From positions 3,516,001 through 3,580,000 of the forward strand of contig JAYJMM010000039.1 in NCBI GenBank assembly GCA_037349105.1: 64,000 nt of DNA. The letters run 5' to 3'. Source of the stretch: Limnomonas spitsbergensis. Taxonomy: Eukaryota; Chlorophyta; Chlorophyceae; Chlamydomonadales. This document shows positions 49,323-63,000 of this stretch, one piece after another; the stretch's first letter is position 1; each line of letters begins with the position of its first letter. The notes beneath the pieces were generated by a model. That model saw nothing but the letters and a program-made list of their open reading frames with translations. It did no database searches and had not been told where the DNA came from. A program made the position numbers and the translations under genes.

Positions 49323-49964
49323 CGCGATGGTTGCTTCGGGTCCGTGGTGGACTTCTTCCCCACTGAGTGGCGGACACCTACGGGCGGACTCAGCGTCTAC
49401 ACGCTGGCCGCGAATGCGCGGCGCGTTAAGCTGTGGTTGGAACTTCTAGGTGACAGGCGTGGAGCTGGTCGCTTGTAGAGCTGCGACTAAAGGCCTGTCG
49501 GGTAGCGAACCCTGCAGGTCGTTATGAGTCACTTACCGCGTGTAGCGGGCGAAACCGTAGCCGTAGACTGCGGACGACGTAGTCCTAGGCAGGGCTGGGC
49601 TTCGGGTTAGGTGTTCTCGTGCTTGCTAGATGGCGGGGTCGCTGTTCTAGGCTTGACTGGCTTAGTGGTACTGGCTTTGATGCACTTCACTGGGTAGGTC
49701 TCCGAGATCTAGCCGGTGCTGGTTACAAATAGAGGCCTGTCCACTTAAAAGGAACGAAGTGAACGTCAAGCGTGCAAGCCGGGATTCAAAGGTCCCGGCA
49801 AGCCCTATGCACTGAGTACGGGAAACCCTGCCTCAGACCTTCCCGAAAGTGGGAAGCTGGGCTCCTAACCCTAAAAAGGGGCTCCGCAGGGAAGCTGCGG
49901 AGTCTACGGGGACGCGTCAGCGGTCCCTACGGTTTTGGCACGTATACTGCATTATACCGTGACA
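49323..49964 (-). repeat. Terminal repeat A1 (642 bp), 5' end of the element
   Basis: Begins TGTCACGGTATAATGCAG on the coding strand (a TATA-like GTATAATG sits here) and ends CCATCGCG at the primer-binding site. A perfect hairpin lies at 49882-49902. Identical by eye to A2. Confidence 0.9.
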
Positions 49965-49968
49965 CTTG
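49965..49968. other. Target-site duplication, right (CTTG)
   Basis: Matches 30118-30121 and directly follows the GTGACA end. Confidence 0.82.
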
Positions 49969-51012
49969 GCCTCCCCCCGATGTGTACTATGCTAGATGTA
50001 TGGGGGTGGGCAAAACGACACCACTGCAGCATAGCACTTGGGCCTAGGCACAGGTCAACGGCTTGTGTGATGCATTTTATCTCAGTAAAGGAAAAAACGA
50101 ATAGAAAAAATTAATAAAAGAATTTGAAGGGGGAAATTTGAGGCTTGACTCAAGTGGGCCACCTCCATACATGAGGCATCCTGATGTCGAGGCAGCTTGA
50201 TAGGCTCACTATATGCCCATCACAAAAACAATCCGGGGTGGTCCCATGTCGTTGAATGTCAGCTTCCGCACCTAGAGTTGTCTGACCTTGGGGACCCTTC
50301 ATTCTAGCTTGCAGTAGACCTCCTATGGGGACCACTGGGCAGCCAGGACTGGGCTGGTGGAGAACAAATCTCATCGGCTGGTGCCCGGACACCTAAGCAT
50401 AGGGGCTTGTGCTGTGCCAGACCACCTGGGCAGTGGGCTGCGACGTAGCTGCATTGTAGCTGAAGCCACCAAAGATTTACAGTGTCAGTCTGTACCGGTT
50501 TACGGGCACAAATCCCATGCAGTAAATGTGATGTTCTGCTGGACTGTAAAAACTCCACAGCAACTTCAGTGGTGTGAACCGTATCCGCACTTGTGGGGGG
50601 CACCATCTCAGCATGCAGTACACCTCCCCGTGCGCGTCATGACCGTGCCCAAGGGCATCTTTGAGGGATCATCGCCTTCATGAAGGCATGCCTTTCGAGA
50701 ACAGCCTGCTCTCCGGAGCATCAGAAGTCCACACAGCTCCGCCTGCTTCAGTACAACCCTGATCTGGCTTCACAGCTTTCAAGATCCGAGCCATCGAGGG
50801 CTTCCTTTGTTTTCAAAGCCCACCTGCGCTCTATCCCCCGCCTCCCTCGAGGGGTCTATCAGTTTTTTGGACGCCCCTTGCAAGGAATATAATAAATCCA
50901 AGGGGAATGGACTAAAAGCCTCAAAAGTCAAACCCTATTCTTCTGCGGGTTGTTAACATCGTCGGTTTATGCAATCTGTTAATATGCTGAACATTCCACG
51001 CGGATTTTTCAG
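49969..51012. other. Intergenic region right of the retrotransposon
   Basis: 3' flank of the MYCBPAP-like gene. No gene, RNA or repeat of note was recognised. Confidence 0.5.
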
Positions 51013-54000
51013 CTACAGGATGTTCGGAGGCCGCGGTGGGATGCCGAGCCGCGCCCACAGGCGCAGCAGCTCAAACTTGCGCCACTCGACGTCCTCCTCC
51101 GGTAGCGCGCCGCCACCGTCGACACCGTCGCCAGCCTCTGGCTCGTCCAGCGCCCGCAGCCGCGCTTGTAGAGCGTCCCCAGCCGCCTCGCGGTTCACCT
51201 CCCGCTCAGACTCTATCCCTGACGCGACCGACTGCTTGAGCAACGTCTTGGCCTGCGCGCGGCACTTGTCCGCGAGCCACCGTGCGTCGACCGAGCCGGG
51301 CGGCAGCGGACCAGCGGAGGTGTCGCGCCCGCCGGTCTTGACCGCCTTGGCGGCAGCGGCCTCTTCCCGCTGTTTCTCCTGCTCGGCAACGCGTTGGTCG
51401 TAGTCCGTATGGATCGACTTGAGCTTCACGGCCAGCGACTCGGCCACACGGCGGAGCATCTGACGCACCGAGTGGCGCAGGAGGATTTGCGCTGCGGACG
51501 GACGGGAAGAAAACAAGCAAACGGTCGTCAGCAAGCAGGTCGGCGGTTACGGCACTCGAATGGGGAGGTGAGGGTCTCTACTCCCAAAGGGCACTCCGCA
51601 CTCCTATCTTACTGAATAGCTCTATACTGCATCAGTGGCAACACACCTTTCTGACTCGAGAGTACAACATGAACATGAAACACTCCCGACAAAAGTGGTA
51701 ACCCCACCCCACCAAAAAAGTGTACTGTACCTACTCGATGTCTGACCCTTTTCGATGCCAAGGTAAACGCTCGTACATACTGGCACAATTACAGTAGGAA
51801 CCAGGAACCCTGCTGTGTGAAACAAAAATGCACATGCTCCAGGGGCAATAATCATCTGCAAGACACGAACACGCAACCACAGCCCTTCGTCATTTTTATG
51901 CTACGCTAGGGTTAAGGGTTGAGGGTATTCTTGTATTGATGACTTTGATGCATCGCGTAACTCACCGTCGGACGGCACCCGCATGGCCTGCATGGCGTCC
52001 TCCACCTTCTTAGCCATGGCTTCCGCAGAAGCGACGTACGGGCCCGGCGCCGGCTCCTGCCCAGCTGTGGCGGCTGCCGCCGCCGCCGCGGCTGCGGCGG
52101 CCACGATGGCCGCGGCGGCGGTCGCCGAAGTGCCCGGCGGCACCTCTGGTGGCGGTGCGGGCAGATTTGACAGATCCTCGATCATGCGCCGAAGGTCGCC
52201 CACGCTCCCGTTCCAGTTGTCAGGGAACGTCGGGGGGAGCGGAGTGACGGGCCTTGACTCCACCTTTTTGCCGCCGGCTGCTGCATCAGCGGAAAGAGGG
52301 AGAGAGACTCGTGAGGCGTTTGAAGGAGCTTTCGAGGGTGCAGGACAGGGGACTTCAAACACATGCAAATCACGTGTTCGTGAAATCGTCTGTCCTTCAC
52401 CAATGAGTAACGAGGTGCAAATGCGTCGCGACTCGCGTTGCCCCCATGCACCCTGTCAGGTTGCAAGGGGTAGAAGCCTGTTGAGGCCATCTTGACAGGC
52501 CCAGGAGGGCAGACAAGATGGCCTCAACAAGACCATCTGCCTGCACCGTACGACCCTTCCGAAAATGGACATTAGGGGGACGCGTAGATGGGGCGATATT
52601 GAGAGCAGGGCTCGTAAAAGGTCCCCCGTGCCCCATGAGAAGCAAGCCACACACCACAGGCAGAGACAGGCAGCAGCATCTATCATAACACGGTGGGAGA
52701 AACAGGGCGGCAAATTCACTCCCCAAAACCAAAATTCTGTTGCCGACTTAACGAACTGACTAGTTACGCCCCCCCCCTATATGGCCTAAAAGCTGCCTCA
52801 ATTCTGTACCGGTACCCCGCACTCCAATCGCGCGCAGTGCACCCATCCTTCTTCTTAGCATTGTAGTCCTCCGGCCAAAGGCCGATGGGTAGCTGAACTG
52901 TAGCTGAGCCACGAAGAATCAACTTAAGTAGCACCCACCCTTTTTCTTGGCAGCAGGGTCCTCCGGCGGTGGCAGCGTCGCAATCCTGACCAGTGCAACC
53001 GCCTCGATGTACACGGCTGCCAGCTCAGTGAACAGCACAGGATCGAAGTACACCGGGGGGGACGCATCGGCGTTCTCGCGGTCAAAGGCTTCATTGTCAG
53101 CGTCAAAGCCAGCGGGCCGCGGCGCCGGGCGGACGGGCGCTGCCGCCGGCTCAACGTTGCGAAGGATGCGCTCAAGCGACGCCTTGACCTGTGTAGGTAG
53201 ACAAGGCGGTGCATGGGGTGCATGGGGTCAGGGAGGGGGGGATGCATTGGGTGCATGGGGCGCATGAGGGATGTGCCTGGGGCCATGGGAAGCATGGGGA
53301 ATTGGGGAGCATGGGGTGAGTTGCATGGGGTGCATGAGGGATGTGCCTGAGGCCATGGGCAGCATGGGGAGCATGGGGTGAGTTGCATGGGGTGCATAAG
53401 GGGTGTGTCTGGGGCCATGTGGAGCATGGGTGCGGTGCATGGGGTGCATGGGGGATGTGCCTGGGGCCATGGGAGCATGGGATGAGTTGCATGGGGTGCA
53501 TGGGGGATGTGTCTGGGGCCATGGGGAGTATAGGGAGCATACGGCGAGGGGCATGTGGTTCATGACTGGTTGCACATCCCTCAAACTCACCCCACATGCA
53601 GCATGAGAGATGTGCATGGGGCCATGGGGAGCACGGGGGCAGTTGCATGGGATACATGGGCATTCATTCCACCACTGATAGGCTGCGGTTCTGAGATCCC
53701 GCAGAGCTCAGGGAACCCTGGACCCTAAACAGAGACCAGTGAAACCCCGCTCATGGATCCTCTGGATGCTTAAACCTTTTTGGTTTGAAGTGTCCACCAT
53801 AGGATCATGGGCGCATGTCCCTGAGGCTGAGAGGCCTGAAGCCTTACCATGCAGCCCCATGCAAAACCCCATGCAGGGCCCCATGCATAGCCCCAATGCC
53901 ATATGCAAAACCCCAGGGCCCCATGCATAGGCCCCATGCAGATCCCCATGCATAGGCCCCCTGCAGGGCCCCATGCATAGCCCCAATGCCCCATGCGTTG

Positions 54001-57000
54001 ATGACTCGTCGTCCCTTCCACACCTTCCGCATCTTCTCCTTCTGCCCAATGTCCTCCTCGATAGCCGCCCGCTCGACGCCCGTGGAGTCTTCGGGAAGGC
54101 ACATTGCACGAGCACTGACAGAGATCGGTCGCCAGTCTGGCATGAGCGGCGTGGTCGAGAGCACCCATTGCTGGGAGAAGGAGCCTGGTCAGTGGGGAGA
54201 GGGGTTGATGGTGTTGTATTGAGGGTGGTGTAGGGTTGATGGTGTAGGGTTGAGGTTGTGTTTCCGGGGTGAAGAAGGGCTGTTGGCAGATGGTGTGCGC
54301 ACAGAGGAGGGAAGGAGCTCTTGGGAGCTAGTGTAGGTGTGTGTGTGCGTGTGTGTTTGTGCGGGGTTGTCGGTAACTTGTGTTTGCGTGTATTTGTGCA
54401 TGTGTACGTGTTTGTGCTGGGAAATGGTGTGGGGGGGGGGGCTCCCAAAGTTCTGTGTGCGCATGTTTGAACCAAGGGCAGCCAGGGGTGTCAAACATCC
54501 ACGCTCTGGCTGGCATCTGAGGCCCGAGGGATGAGTCCCTGGGTTCACGTACCTGGCTTGGTCGGTCGGAACACGACCGTGAACTTCTCCGTCGACCCTG
54601 GAAGGATGACGCCTGAGGCTCGGCCTAGGCTGAGCCCGGTGGCGGGTGCGGGCCCCGGCCCTGCCGCGGCGGCCGAGGTCGAAAAGAGCGGCGGCTCCAC
54701 GGGCTGCTCAACCCATCTGTGGACATAAACCAGTGGTGGGGTGAGGGTGCAAACAGTTATTTTATTTGTTTAGGGCCTGCCAAAGGTTTGGCACCCACTA
54801 GCCCGGTGGTGAATGCACCACGGGCTGCTGGACCCACCTGTGGACATTGCCATTGGGTGTGGGGGTGGTGCGCAATTTATTTCTCTTTCAGGGCGCGCTC
54901 TGGCTACGGTTTAGCTACTTTGCGGCTGAAGGCTGTTAGGGCCTGTTAGAACACCTGCCTGTGGGCATTGCCAGTGGTGGTGGTGGTGGTGCGCAGTTTT
55001 TTCTCTTTCTTTCAGGGAGCGCTGCGGCTAAGGTTCAGCTGCATCGCATCTGAAGGCGGTTGGGGCCTGGTTCAGCTACATCGCGGCTATGGTTCAGCTA
55101 CATGGTGGCTGAAGGCTGTTGGGGCCTGGTTCAGCGCGCACTGGTGCTTGGGTCACAGGCCGTAGGGTCAGGGTTGGGTCCCCATTGGCTCAGCAGTGGC
55201 CGCTCAGCGGCCGGCCACAAAGGTTGGGTCCCCATTGGCCCGGGGATGGCTACGCCATGGGCAACTGGACCCACCTGTCAGTGTTGAAGTGTAGACAAAG
55301 GGAGAAAAGGCTCGAACGGTATATACTTATTTTGTAGGGGGCTAACGCGAAAGTAGGCCAAACTACGCTAAAACCAGGCCCACAATTATAAACGCCGGCG
55401 GTACGGTACCGGTACAGAAGTACGCACGTGTAGTATATGGCGGCGGTACCAAAGTGCTGGAGGCTGAACTCCGCCGTCGCCGTGGACGCGGCTGGCCGCA
55501 CCGTCGGCAGCAGAGGGGCCACCGAGGAGCTGCCGGGCGCCTGTGCGCACAGCTGCAGCTGAGAGTGCGACAGCAGCAGGTGCGGGCCGGGCTGCGGGCC
55601 GGCGGCGGCCGCCGCATCGGCTGCGTTCCGCTCTATGGCCTGGCGCTCCGCCAGTGCGGCCCGCCGCTCCTCCTCGAGGCCGCGCCTCACCTCCTGTCAT
55701 TTAGGGTTTAGGGTTTAGGGTTACAAGTCCAGGGGTGCAGGATTAAGGGATCAGAGTGTGAGGTTAAGAATCTAGGGTTTTGAGTGTCGGTCTAAGGGTT
55801 CAGAGTTCAGGGTTCAGGGTTCAGGGTGAAAAGTCTAGGGTCTTTTAGTGCCGGACTTAGGGCTCAAGATTTTATGACCGCCGCTCCTCCTCCAGGCCGT
55901 GGGACGCGGTGGTGACGGCAGCGGTCGGTCAGGGCTTCATGTGTAGGGTTAAGGGGCGAAGGTTAGGGTTTAGGGTTTAAGGGGCAGTACGAGTTGAGCG
56001 CAATATGAGTGCAACAACAGGCTGCAACATCCCAGGGAGCGCAACAACAAGCTGCAACAGCCCAGGGGAGCGCAACGACAAGCCGCAACATCCAAGGAGA
56101 GCGCAACAACAAGCTGTAACACCCCATGGGGCGGTTCCCGCAACATCTCACCCACATTGACCAACCCTCTCCTCAATTATACTGGCCCTTGCTTAGGCCC
56201 TTACCAACATGAGTCCATTCGACCCTTGCTTAGGCCCTTGCTGATCCCCCCACCGCGCATACGCCTCATATACCTGCGCACCAGGGTTTTGGGCTAACTA
56301 CACCCTTACCTTTCAAATGGCTCAGGCCCAACTGAACCTCAGCCCTGAACAGGGTTCGGGATCTAGTGGACCTGAACCCTGCTGCTGAATCCTTACCACC
56401 ATGCCCCGCACCCCTATGAGCCAGGCTGTCGGTTTTAGGATGTAGGGTTTAGGGCTGCCATTTTAGAGTTAAGGGTTGAGGGCTGTCGGTTTTAGGATGT
56501 AGGGGGTAGGGCTGTCAATTTTAGGGTTAAAAGTTGAGGGCTGTCGGTTTTAGGTTGAACATTACCAAACTGCTGCCCCCCTCACCGCATACACACATCA
56601 TATGCCCTTAACCCTCATGGCAGAATGAAGGGCTTGCCTTGACCCTAAACCCTGATCCTGACCATCTCGTTTGGGGTTCCAATCAAATTGATCCCCAAAC
56701 CCTAATCCCGACCACCTCATTCAGGGTTTCAATCAAATTGACCAATCTCCAAACCCTGCTCCTGACAGTCCCATTCCAATATCATGTGCCCTAAACCCTA
56801 ACCCCTCATGGCGGAGTGAAGGGCTTACCATGACCCTAATCCCTGATCCTGACCACCTCATTCAAGGTTTCAATCAAATTGATTCCCAAAACCTGATCCT
56901 GACAGTCTCATTCCAATATCATGTACATCTTGCATGCCTGCTGCGTTTCTGATGTGGCCAGCTGTTGCGCCACAGTCGACATGTTGGAGATGCGCACGCA

Positions 57001-60000
57001 GGCCTAATTTAGGGTTTAAATACACACAAACCTGGACCCTTAACCCTGCTGCTGACCGTCTTAGTCTCTCACCATGTATGATTCATACGCCTGCATGTCT
57101 GTGGCGGCTAGCTGCTGCTCCACCTCGGACAGCGAGATGGGCGTGTAGGCGAGGTCCTCCAGCTGCGTCTCCAGGGCCTGCCCCTTGAGCGCCAGGGCAA
57201 GCTGGTCGGGGTCGTGGGGGTACAGCTTGCGGATGCTCCTGCACCGAGGAGCAGGGTTGGGGATAGGGGGCGGAGGAGGATAAGAGGGACATCCGTTCAA
57301 AGAAAAAACGAAATCCATCATTCGATTTGAACCCTGTTCTATGGCTATACATGAAATCCATCATTTGATTTGAACCCTGTTTTATGGATAAAGCGTGAAC
57401 AGATTACAGGAATTGAAATCAGTGACTGTGTTTTACCGTCTGCAGTCACAGAGACAAATTAATTAATCATAATCACGGTGGTATGATCCGGCTAAGTCTG
57501 TGCCGTGTTGTGCCGTGTCGTGCTATTATTAAAAGAAGGCAGTGGGGTCTGCCACCATGGTGTTGTATCACTTATTTAAACCAGGCACCTAGTGCTACGG
57601 CCAAACGGGTGGCTTCCTTAACCCACGCCCCAGAGTATATTGATTGATTTCTTTTAAGCGAGCAGAGAACGGTTCCATTCATCATAGCCCTCCCTGCCGC
57701 GCCCACCTTGCATACTGCTCCGTCCTGAGCCTGAGCCAGTCGCTGTGCTGCCAGTCCCGGTTCCTGAGCGTCAGGCTGCGGCCGCTGCCCTTGGCCAGCC
57801 CCACCCCGGTCAGCGGGGCAAGCCCTCTGCCCGCACCGCCCAGCCACGTCAGCCCGCCCCCCGCTCCCGTCATCCCGCCGCTCGCTCCGCCCACCCCCGT
57901 CAGCCCGCCCCCCGCTCCCGTCATCCCGCCGCTCGCTCCGTCCAGCCCCGTCAGCTGCCCGCCGGGGCCGGTGTCGGTCCGGAGCATGGCCGAGGCGGTC
58001 TTGTTCAGCAGGCTGGGCAGCAGCTGCTGCTTGAGGCTGTGTGTGAACAGTGTGGAGCTGGCGGGTGCCATGAAGGGCGGGTCAAGCGGGCGCCCGATGC
58101 GTAGTTGGTCCTCCATCCTGTCGAAAGAGAGGGAGGTGCGAATAAGAGAGGGAGGTACGAATAAAAGAGGGGAAAAGAGGTCTGGGTAATATTTGACAGT
58201 ACCGGTACGATTACTTCTATTTTTTCACCTTTTTTGCGCTCCACAAAGGAGCTTCAGAACATGACAGAGGCTCCGTGACCACTGCCGCCCTTGCCATCGC
58301 CCATACGGCCAAATGATGCATCCCTTTTCGAGGCTTAATGCAATTGCGCCGTGAGGCAAAAGCCTACGAGACTCTTACTCAGTTGGCCTACCGATCCACA
58401 ATTGCAAAGAGGAGGGCATAGCAGGTTGGAGGGCCTCAAGGGGTAAGCGGCACGAGCACCCATCTGCATTTAGGCATCTCAAGGTCCACCCATTTATCAG
58501 GAACCCACACCCTCGCTTGTTCCGCCCCGCCCAACCATTCACCCTACTCTTCCCCACCCCACCCTGCCCTGCCCCACCCCACAACCCCACCCCGACCCAC
58601 CAGACCATCCACCCTGCCTCACCCCACCCCCTCATAACCTGCCCACAACCCTGACCCACCTTGCTACCCAGCCTGCCCTGCCTCCTCCCCATACTGCTCC
58701 AAACCCCATCCTAATCCACAATCCACACCATCCTGCTCCACACCCCATCCCCAAACTCACTCTCAGATCACCGTTGAAGCCCCCGAGAAAATGCTCCCTA
58801 TCATCCACAACCCGACCCACCCTGCCCCACACCCACCTCGTACAGCCACCGCCCGCCCTGCCCCGCCCTGCCGAACCTTGCCATACCTCGCCCTTTCCCC
58901 AACATCCTGCCCCACCTCGTCCCTGAGGTCAGAGTGAGCGTGCCGGAAACCACTCCACACAAACCCTGACCCACACTCACTTTACAGCAGGCTTCTCTTT
59001 GTAGACTGCTGAGAGGCCTGAGAACATGCTCCCCACACGCCCCGCCTCGCCCTTCCCCGCCCCCCGCCCCGCCCCCCTCGTCCACACTCACGTTGCAGCA
59101 GGCTTCTCTTTGATGACTGCCGACAGCCCTGAGAACATGCTGCCCACAGGGACTACTCGCTCCCATGCGTCGCTCATGCTCATGCTCCCGAAACCCACCC
59201 TCCCCCCTCGCCCCCTTCACCGCCCCCCTGATCCACACCCACGTTGCAGCAGGCTTCTCTTTGATGACTGCTGAGAGGCCTGAGAACATGCTCCCCACAG
59301 GAACCACTCGCTCCCATGCGTCGCGCAGGCTCATGCTCCATGCCTGCTCGCCGCCCATGCGGTCGTTGATCGGCTTGGCCTGCTCTAGGGCCTGGATGGC
59401 CTCCACGCGCTGCCGGAACTCAACACCTGGTGATGGGTGAGGGAGGGAGGGAGGGAGGAGGGGGGGGAGGGAGGGCAAAGCGACAGGCGTGAGTCAATTT
59501 GGGAGGGAGGGAGGGTGGGAGGGAGGAGGGGGGGGGGGGAGGGAGGGAGGGGAGGAGGGAGGGCAAAGCGTCAGGCATGAGTCAATCTAGGAGACAGGTA
59601 GGGAGGGAGGAAGGGAGGGAGGGAGGGAGGGAGGAAAAGAGGGAGGGAGGGAGCAGCGACAGGCGTGAGTCAATCCTTGACCCTGAGCATCTAGGCATCT
59701 TTGAGACAACCGGTCAGCGCTGAGATTTGGTCTGCAGGCCTCCATCAACAAAACAGAGGTGTAATGCCTCCGCATTCACACATCTCCGCGCCGCTTCACA
59801 CTATCCCAGATCCCTGATCTCCACTCCCCAACCCCACATGCTCCTTCCCGCCCCATCCCCCTCCGGCCCCCCCTTTCCTGCCCACCTCCTTTCCCTGCCC
59901 CCCTCCATACCCCTCCCAGCCCTGATCCCCTCCCAACCCTGATCCCCTCCCAGCCCTGATCCCCTCCCAACCCTGATCCCCTCCCAACCCTGATCCTCTC

Positions 60001-63000
60001 CCAACCCTGATCCCCTCCCAAGTCCCAACCCTGATCCCCTCCCAACCCTGATCCCCTCCCAACCCTGATCCCCTCCCAACCCTGACCCCCACCCAACCCT
60101 GATCCCCTCCCAACCCTGATCCTCTCCCAACCCTGATCCCCTCCCAACCCTGATCCCCTCCCAGCCCTGATCCCATCCCAGCCCTGATCCCCTCCCAGCC
60201 CTGATCCCCTCCCAACCCTGATCCCCTCCCAACCCTGATACCCTCCAAGCCCTGATCCCCTCCCAACCCTGATCCCCTCCCAACCCTGATCCCCTCCCAA
60301 CCCTGATCCCCTCCCAACCCTGATTCCCACCCAACCCTGATCCCCTCCCAACCCTGATCCCCTCCCAGCCCTGATCCCCTCCCAACCCTGATCCCCTCCC
60401 AGCCCTGATCCCCTCCCAACCCTGATCCCCTCCCAACCCTGATCCCCTCCCAACCCTGATCCCCTCCCAACCCTGATCCCCTCCCAACCCTGATCCCCTC
60501 CCAACCCTGATCCCCTCCCAACCCTGATCCCCTCCCAACCCTGATCCCCTCCCGACCCTGATCCCCTCCCAACCCTGATCCCCTCCCAACCCTGATCCCC
60601 TCCCAACCCTGATCCCCTCCCAACCCTGATCCCCTCCCAGCCCTGATCCCCTCCCAACCCTGATCCCCTCCCAACCCTGATCCCCTCCCAACCCTGATCC
60701 CCTCCCAACCCTGATCCTCTCCCAACCCTGATCCCCTTTCAACCCTGATCCCCTCCCAACCCTGATCCCCTCCCAACCCTGATCCCCTCCCAGCCCTGAT
60801 CCCCTCCCAACCCTGAACCCCTCCCAACCCTGAACCCCTCCCAACCCTGATCCCCTCCCAGCCCAACCCTGCTCCCCGTCCCTCCCCCTCCCCCTCCCAC
60901 CCTCCCACCCTCACCGCTCACCCCGCTGCATCGTGACCCCAAACCTTGAACCCTCTCCGCTCACCCCGCTGCATCGTGACCTCAAACCCTAAACCCTCTC
61001 TGCTCACCCTGCTGCATTGTGACTTCAAACCCTAAACCCTCTCCGCTCACCCCGCTGCATTGTGACCTCGAACCCTAAACCCTCTCCGCTCACCCCGCTG
61101 CATCGTGACCTCAAACCCTTAACCCTCACCGCTCACCCCGCTGCATCGTGACCTCAAACCCTAAACCCTCTCCGCTCACCCCGCTGCATCGTGACCTCAA
61201 ACCCTAAACCTTTTCTGCTCACCCCGCTGCATCGTGACCTCAAACCCTAAACCTTTTCTGCTCACCCCGCTGCATCGTGACCTCAAACCCCGGCCGGCGC
61301 GTGCGGTCCGCCAGCGCGGACACGTTGTGCGCCCACTCGCGCTCCGCCGCCTCAAAGTTGGCCAGCTTCCTCGGCTCCGAACCCTCTTTGATGACATCGG
61401 TCAGTGTCTTCCCCAGCAGTCCTGACGCGCCCGTGGCCGCAAACTTGGTACCCTTGGTCAAGCCTGCGCCGCCGCCGCCGCTGATGCCGTTCTTGGGCGT
61501 GGCCACGGCGTTGTTCTTGGCCTGCCTAGACGTGTAGATGTTGGAGAGCTGCGCCTTGTATTGGTCCCTGTGAGTGGAACAGATACGGGAAACAGGTGGT
61601 GGCATAGGTGGTGGCATTGAGTGTGGCATAGGTCATGGCATTGGGTGTGGCATTGGTCCATGCATGTGGAAACGATTCGGAAAACAGGTTAAAAAATTGG
61701 TCGTGGCATCAGTTGAGGCATTGGGCGTGGCGTTGGGTGTGGCACACTCAGTGCAGTAATGCAGTGCACTTGACCAGGTAGTGGAGAAGAATGGCTCCCT
61801 GCCCCCAGCTTTCCGCTCCAAGCTCCCCACTGTAGTTTCCGGTCGCCCGGGCCTAGCTAGTTTGGCATCCTGCCGTGCAATGCACACATTGGTCCTCCGG
61901 CTCAGGTGGCAATGCTTTTGACTTCAGAGGCCTCGCTACTTTGGCCATACTTTGAGGCCTCGCTACTTTGGCTTTGTTTCTGAGGCCTCGCTATTTTGGC
62001 CATGGTTTTGAGGCCTCGCTATTTTGGCCATACTTTGAGGCCTCGCTACTTTGGCTTTGTTTCTGAGGCCTCGCTATTATATCATCCTGCCGCGCAATGC
62101 GCACATTGGTCCCTCCGGCTTAGGTGGCAATGGTTTCGAGGCCCCCGGGCCCTCTCCAGCCCCGACGAGGCCACAGGGGTGGCCAGCTCACGAACATGGA
62201 TCATTCCGAAGCAGCTGCTACCCAGCGGCTGTTCTAGCGCACGCCCTATCCCGAGGAGGTGGCCGGGCGGCCGCCACTAGGCCCAATGGGATCAAACGCT
62301 GACCGACCTGCGTCCCGTGGCCCAAGCAGCAGGTACCTTGCTGCACCCCCCCTCCATGACCGCACGCCATGAGGTAGCGGTAGTGTAGCTGAAGCGCGCT
62401 CGAATCAGCAGTGCTGATAGTGTACAGATTGAACACGAACAGACCCACCCACACGGCCGGCAGACCCACCAATACGCCCAGCAGCATATCTGATGTCTCC
62501 CAAAAGATTCCTAAGTAGTTGGAAGCGCTCATTGCCATCACACTGAACCTTACCCGGTCAGTGGTATCTGCATGCGTGGCTCAAATCAGCAGTGTGGCTG
62601 GCGTGCAGATTTAAGAGGCAGACCCCCCTCACACACATGGCCGGCAGCAAATCTGTTGTCTCCCGAAAGGTCCCAAAGTAGTTATGATCGCACTGAACCT
62701 TACCCAGGCAGATGTATGACTACATGCGTGGCTCAAAGCACAAATGTGAGAGTAGCAGTCGGTGTCTTCCACCCAGGCCTGCATGCATGCATATCTTCTA
62801 CTTATGCGTGCATGCATGTATCTTAACCATGCGAGCATGCATGTATCTTAACCATGCATGCATGCATGTATCTTAACCATGCGTGCATGGATGCATGTAT
62901 TTTAACCATGCGTGCATGCATGCATATCCTCTACCCATGCGTGCATGCATGCATATCTTCTACCCATGCATGTATTTTAACCAGGCGTGCATGCATGTAT

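Larger units (their letters stand above)
30122..49964 (-). mobile_element. 19.84-kb Ty3/gypsy-related retrotransposon with split direct repeats, methyltransferase and PHD finger
   Basis: The element is bounded by TGTCGC...GTGACA ends and a CTTG target duplication. In coding (minus) order it holds A1 (49964-49323), a self-complementary primer-binding site, a gag-like frame, one TGA, a very long pol-like frame, a 3' UTR, a purine tract, B1 (31252-31008), A2 (31005-30364) and B2 (30366-30122). RT sequence, RNase H and a DD35E integrase place the enzymes with Ty3/gypsy. The A1...B1A2B2 ends are the plan of PAT/TOC-type tyrosine-recombinase elements, yet no tyrosine recombinase is visible. The two A copies look identical by eye and the two B copies differ by one base, so insertion is recent. 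It sits between the 3' ends of two convergent genes and does not disrupt either. Confidence 0.92.

Noticed and set aside
30122..49964. Classification as a DIRS/PAT element with tyrosine recombinase
   Set aside because: The termini suggest it, but no tyrosine-recombinase motif was found in either frame. A DD35E integrase and a target duplication are present instead.
59776..60914. Long Gly/Trp-rich open frames on minus
   Set aside because: They exist in three frames because the 17-bp satellite has no stop in any of them. They are not genes.
62218..62541. Minus frame with a hydrophobic stretch (LLGVLVGLPAVWVGLFVFNL)
   Set aside because: Considered as an early exon of the MYCBPAP-like gene or a membrane protein. 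No splice phase joins it to exon 61567, and it overlaps a two-copy repeat.
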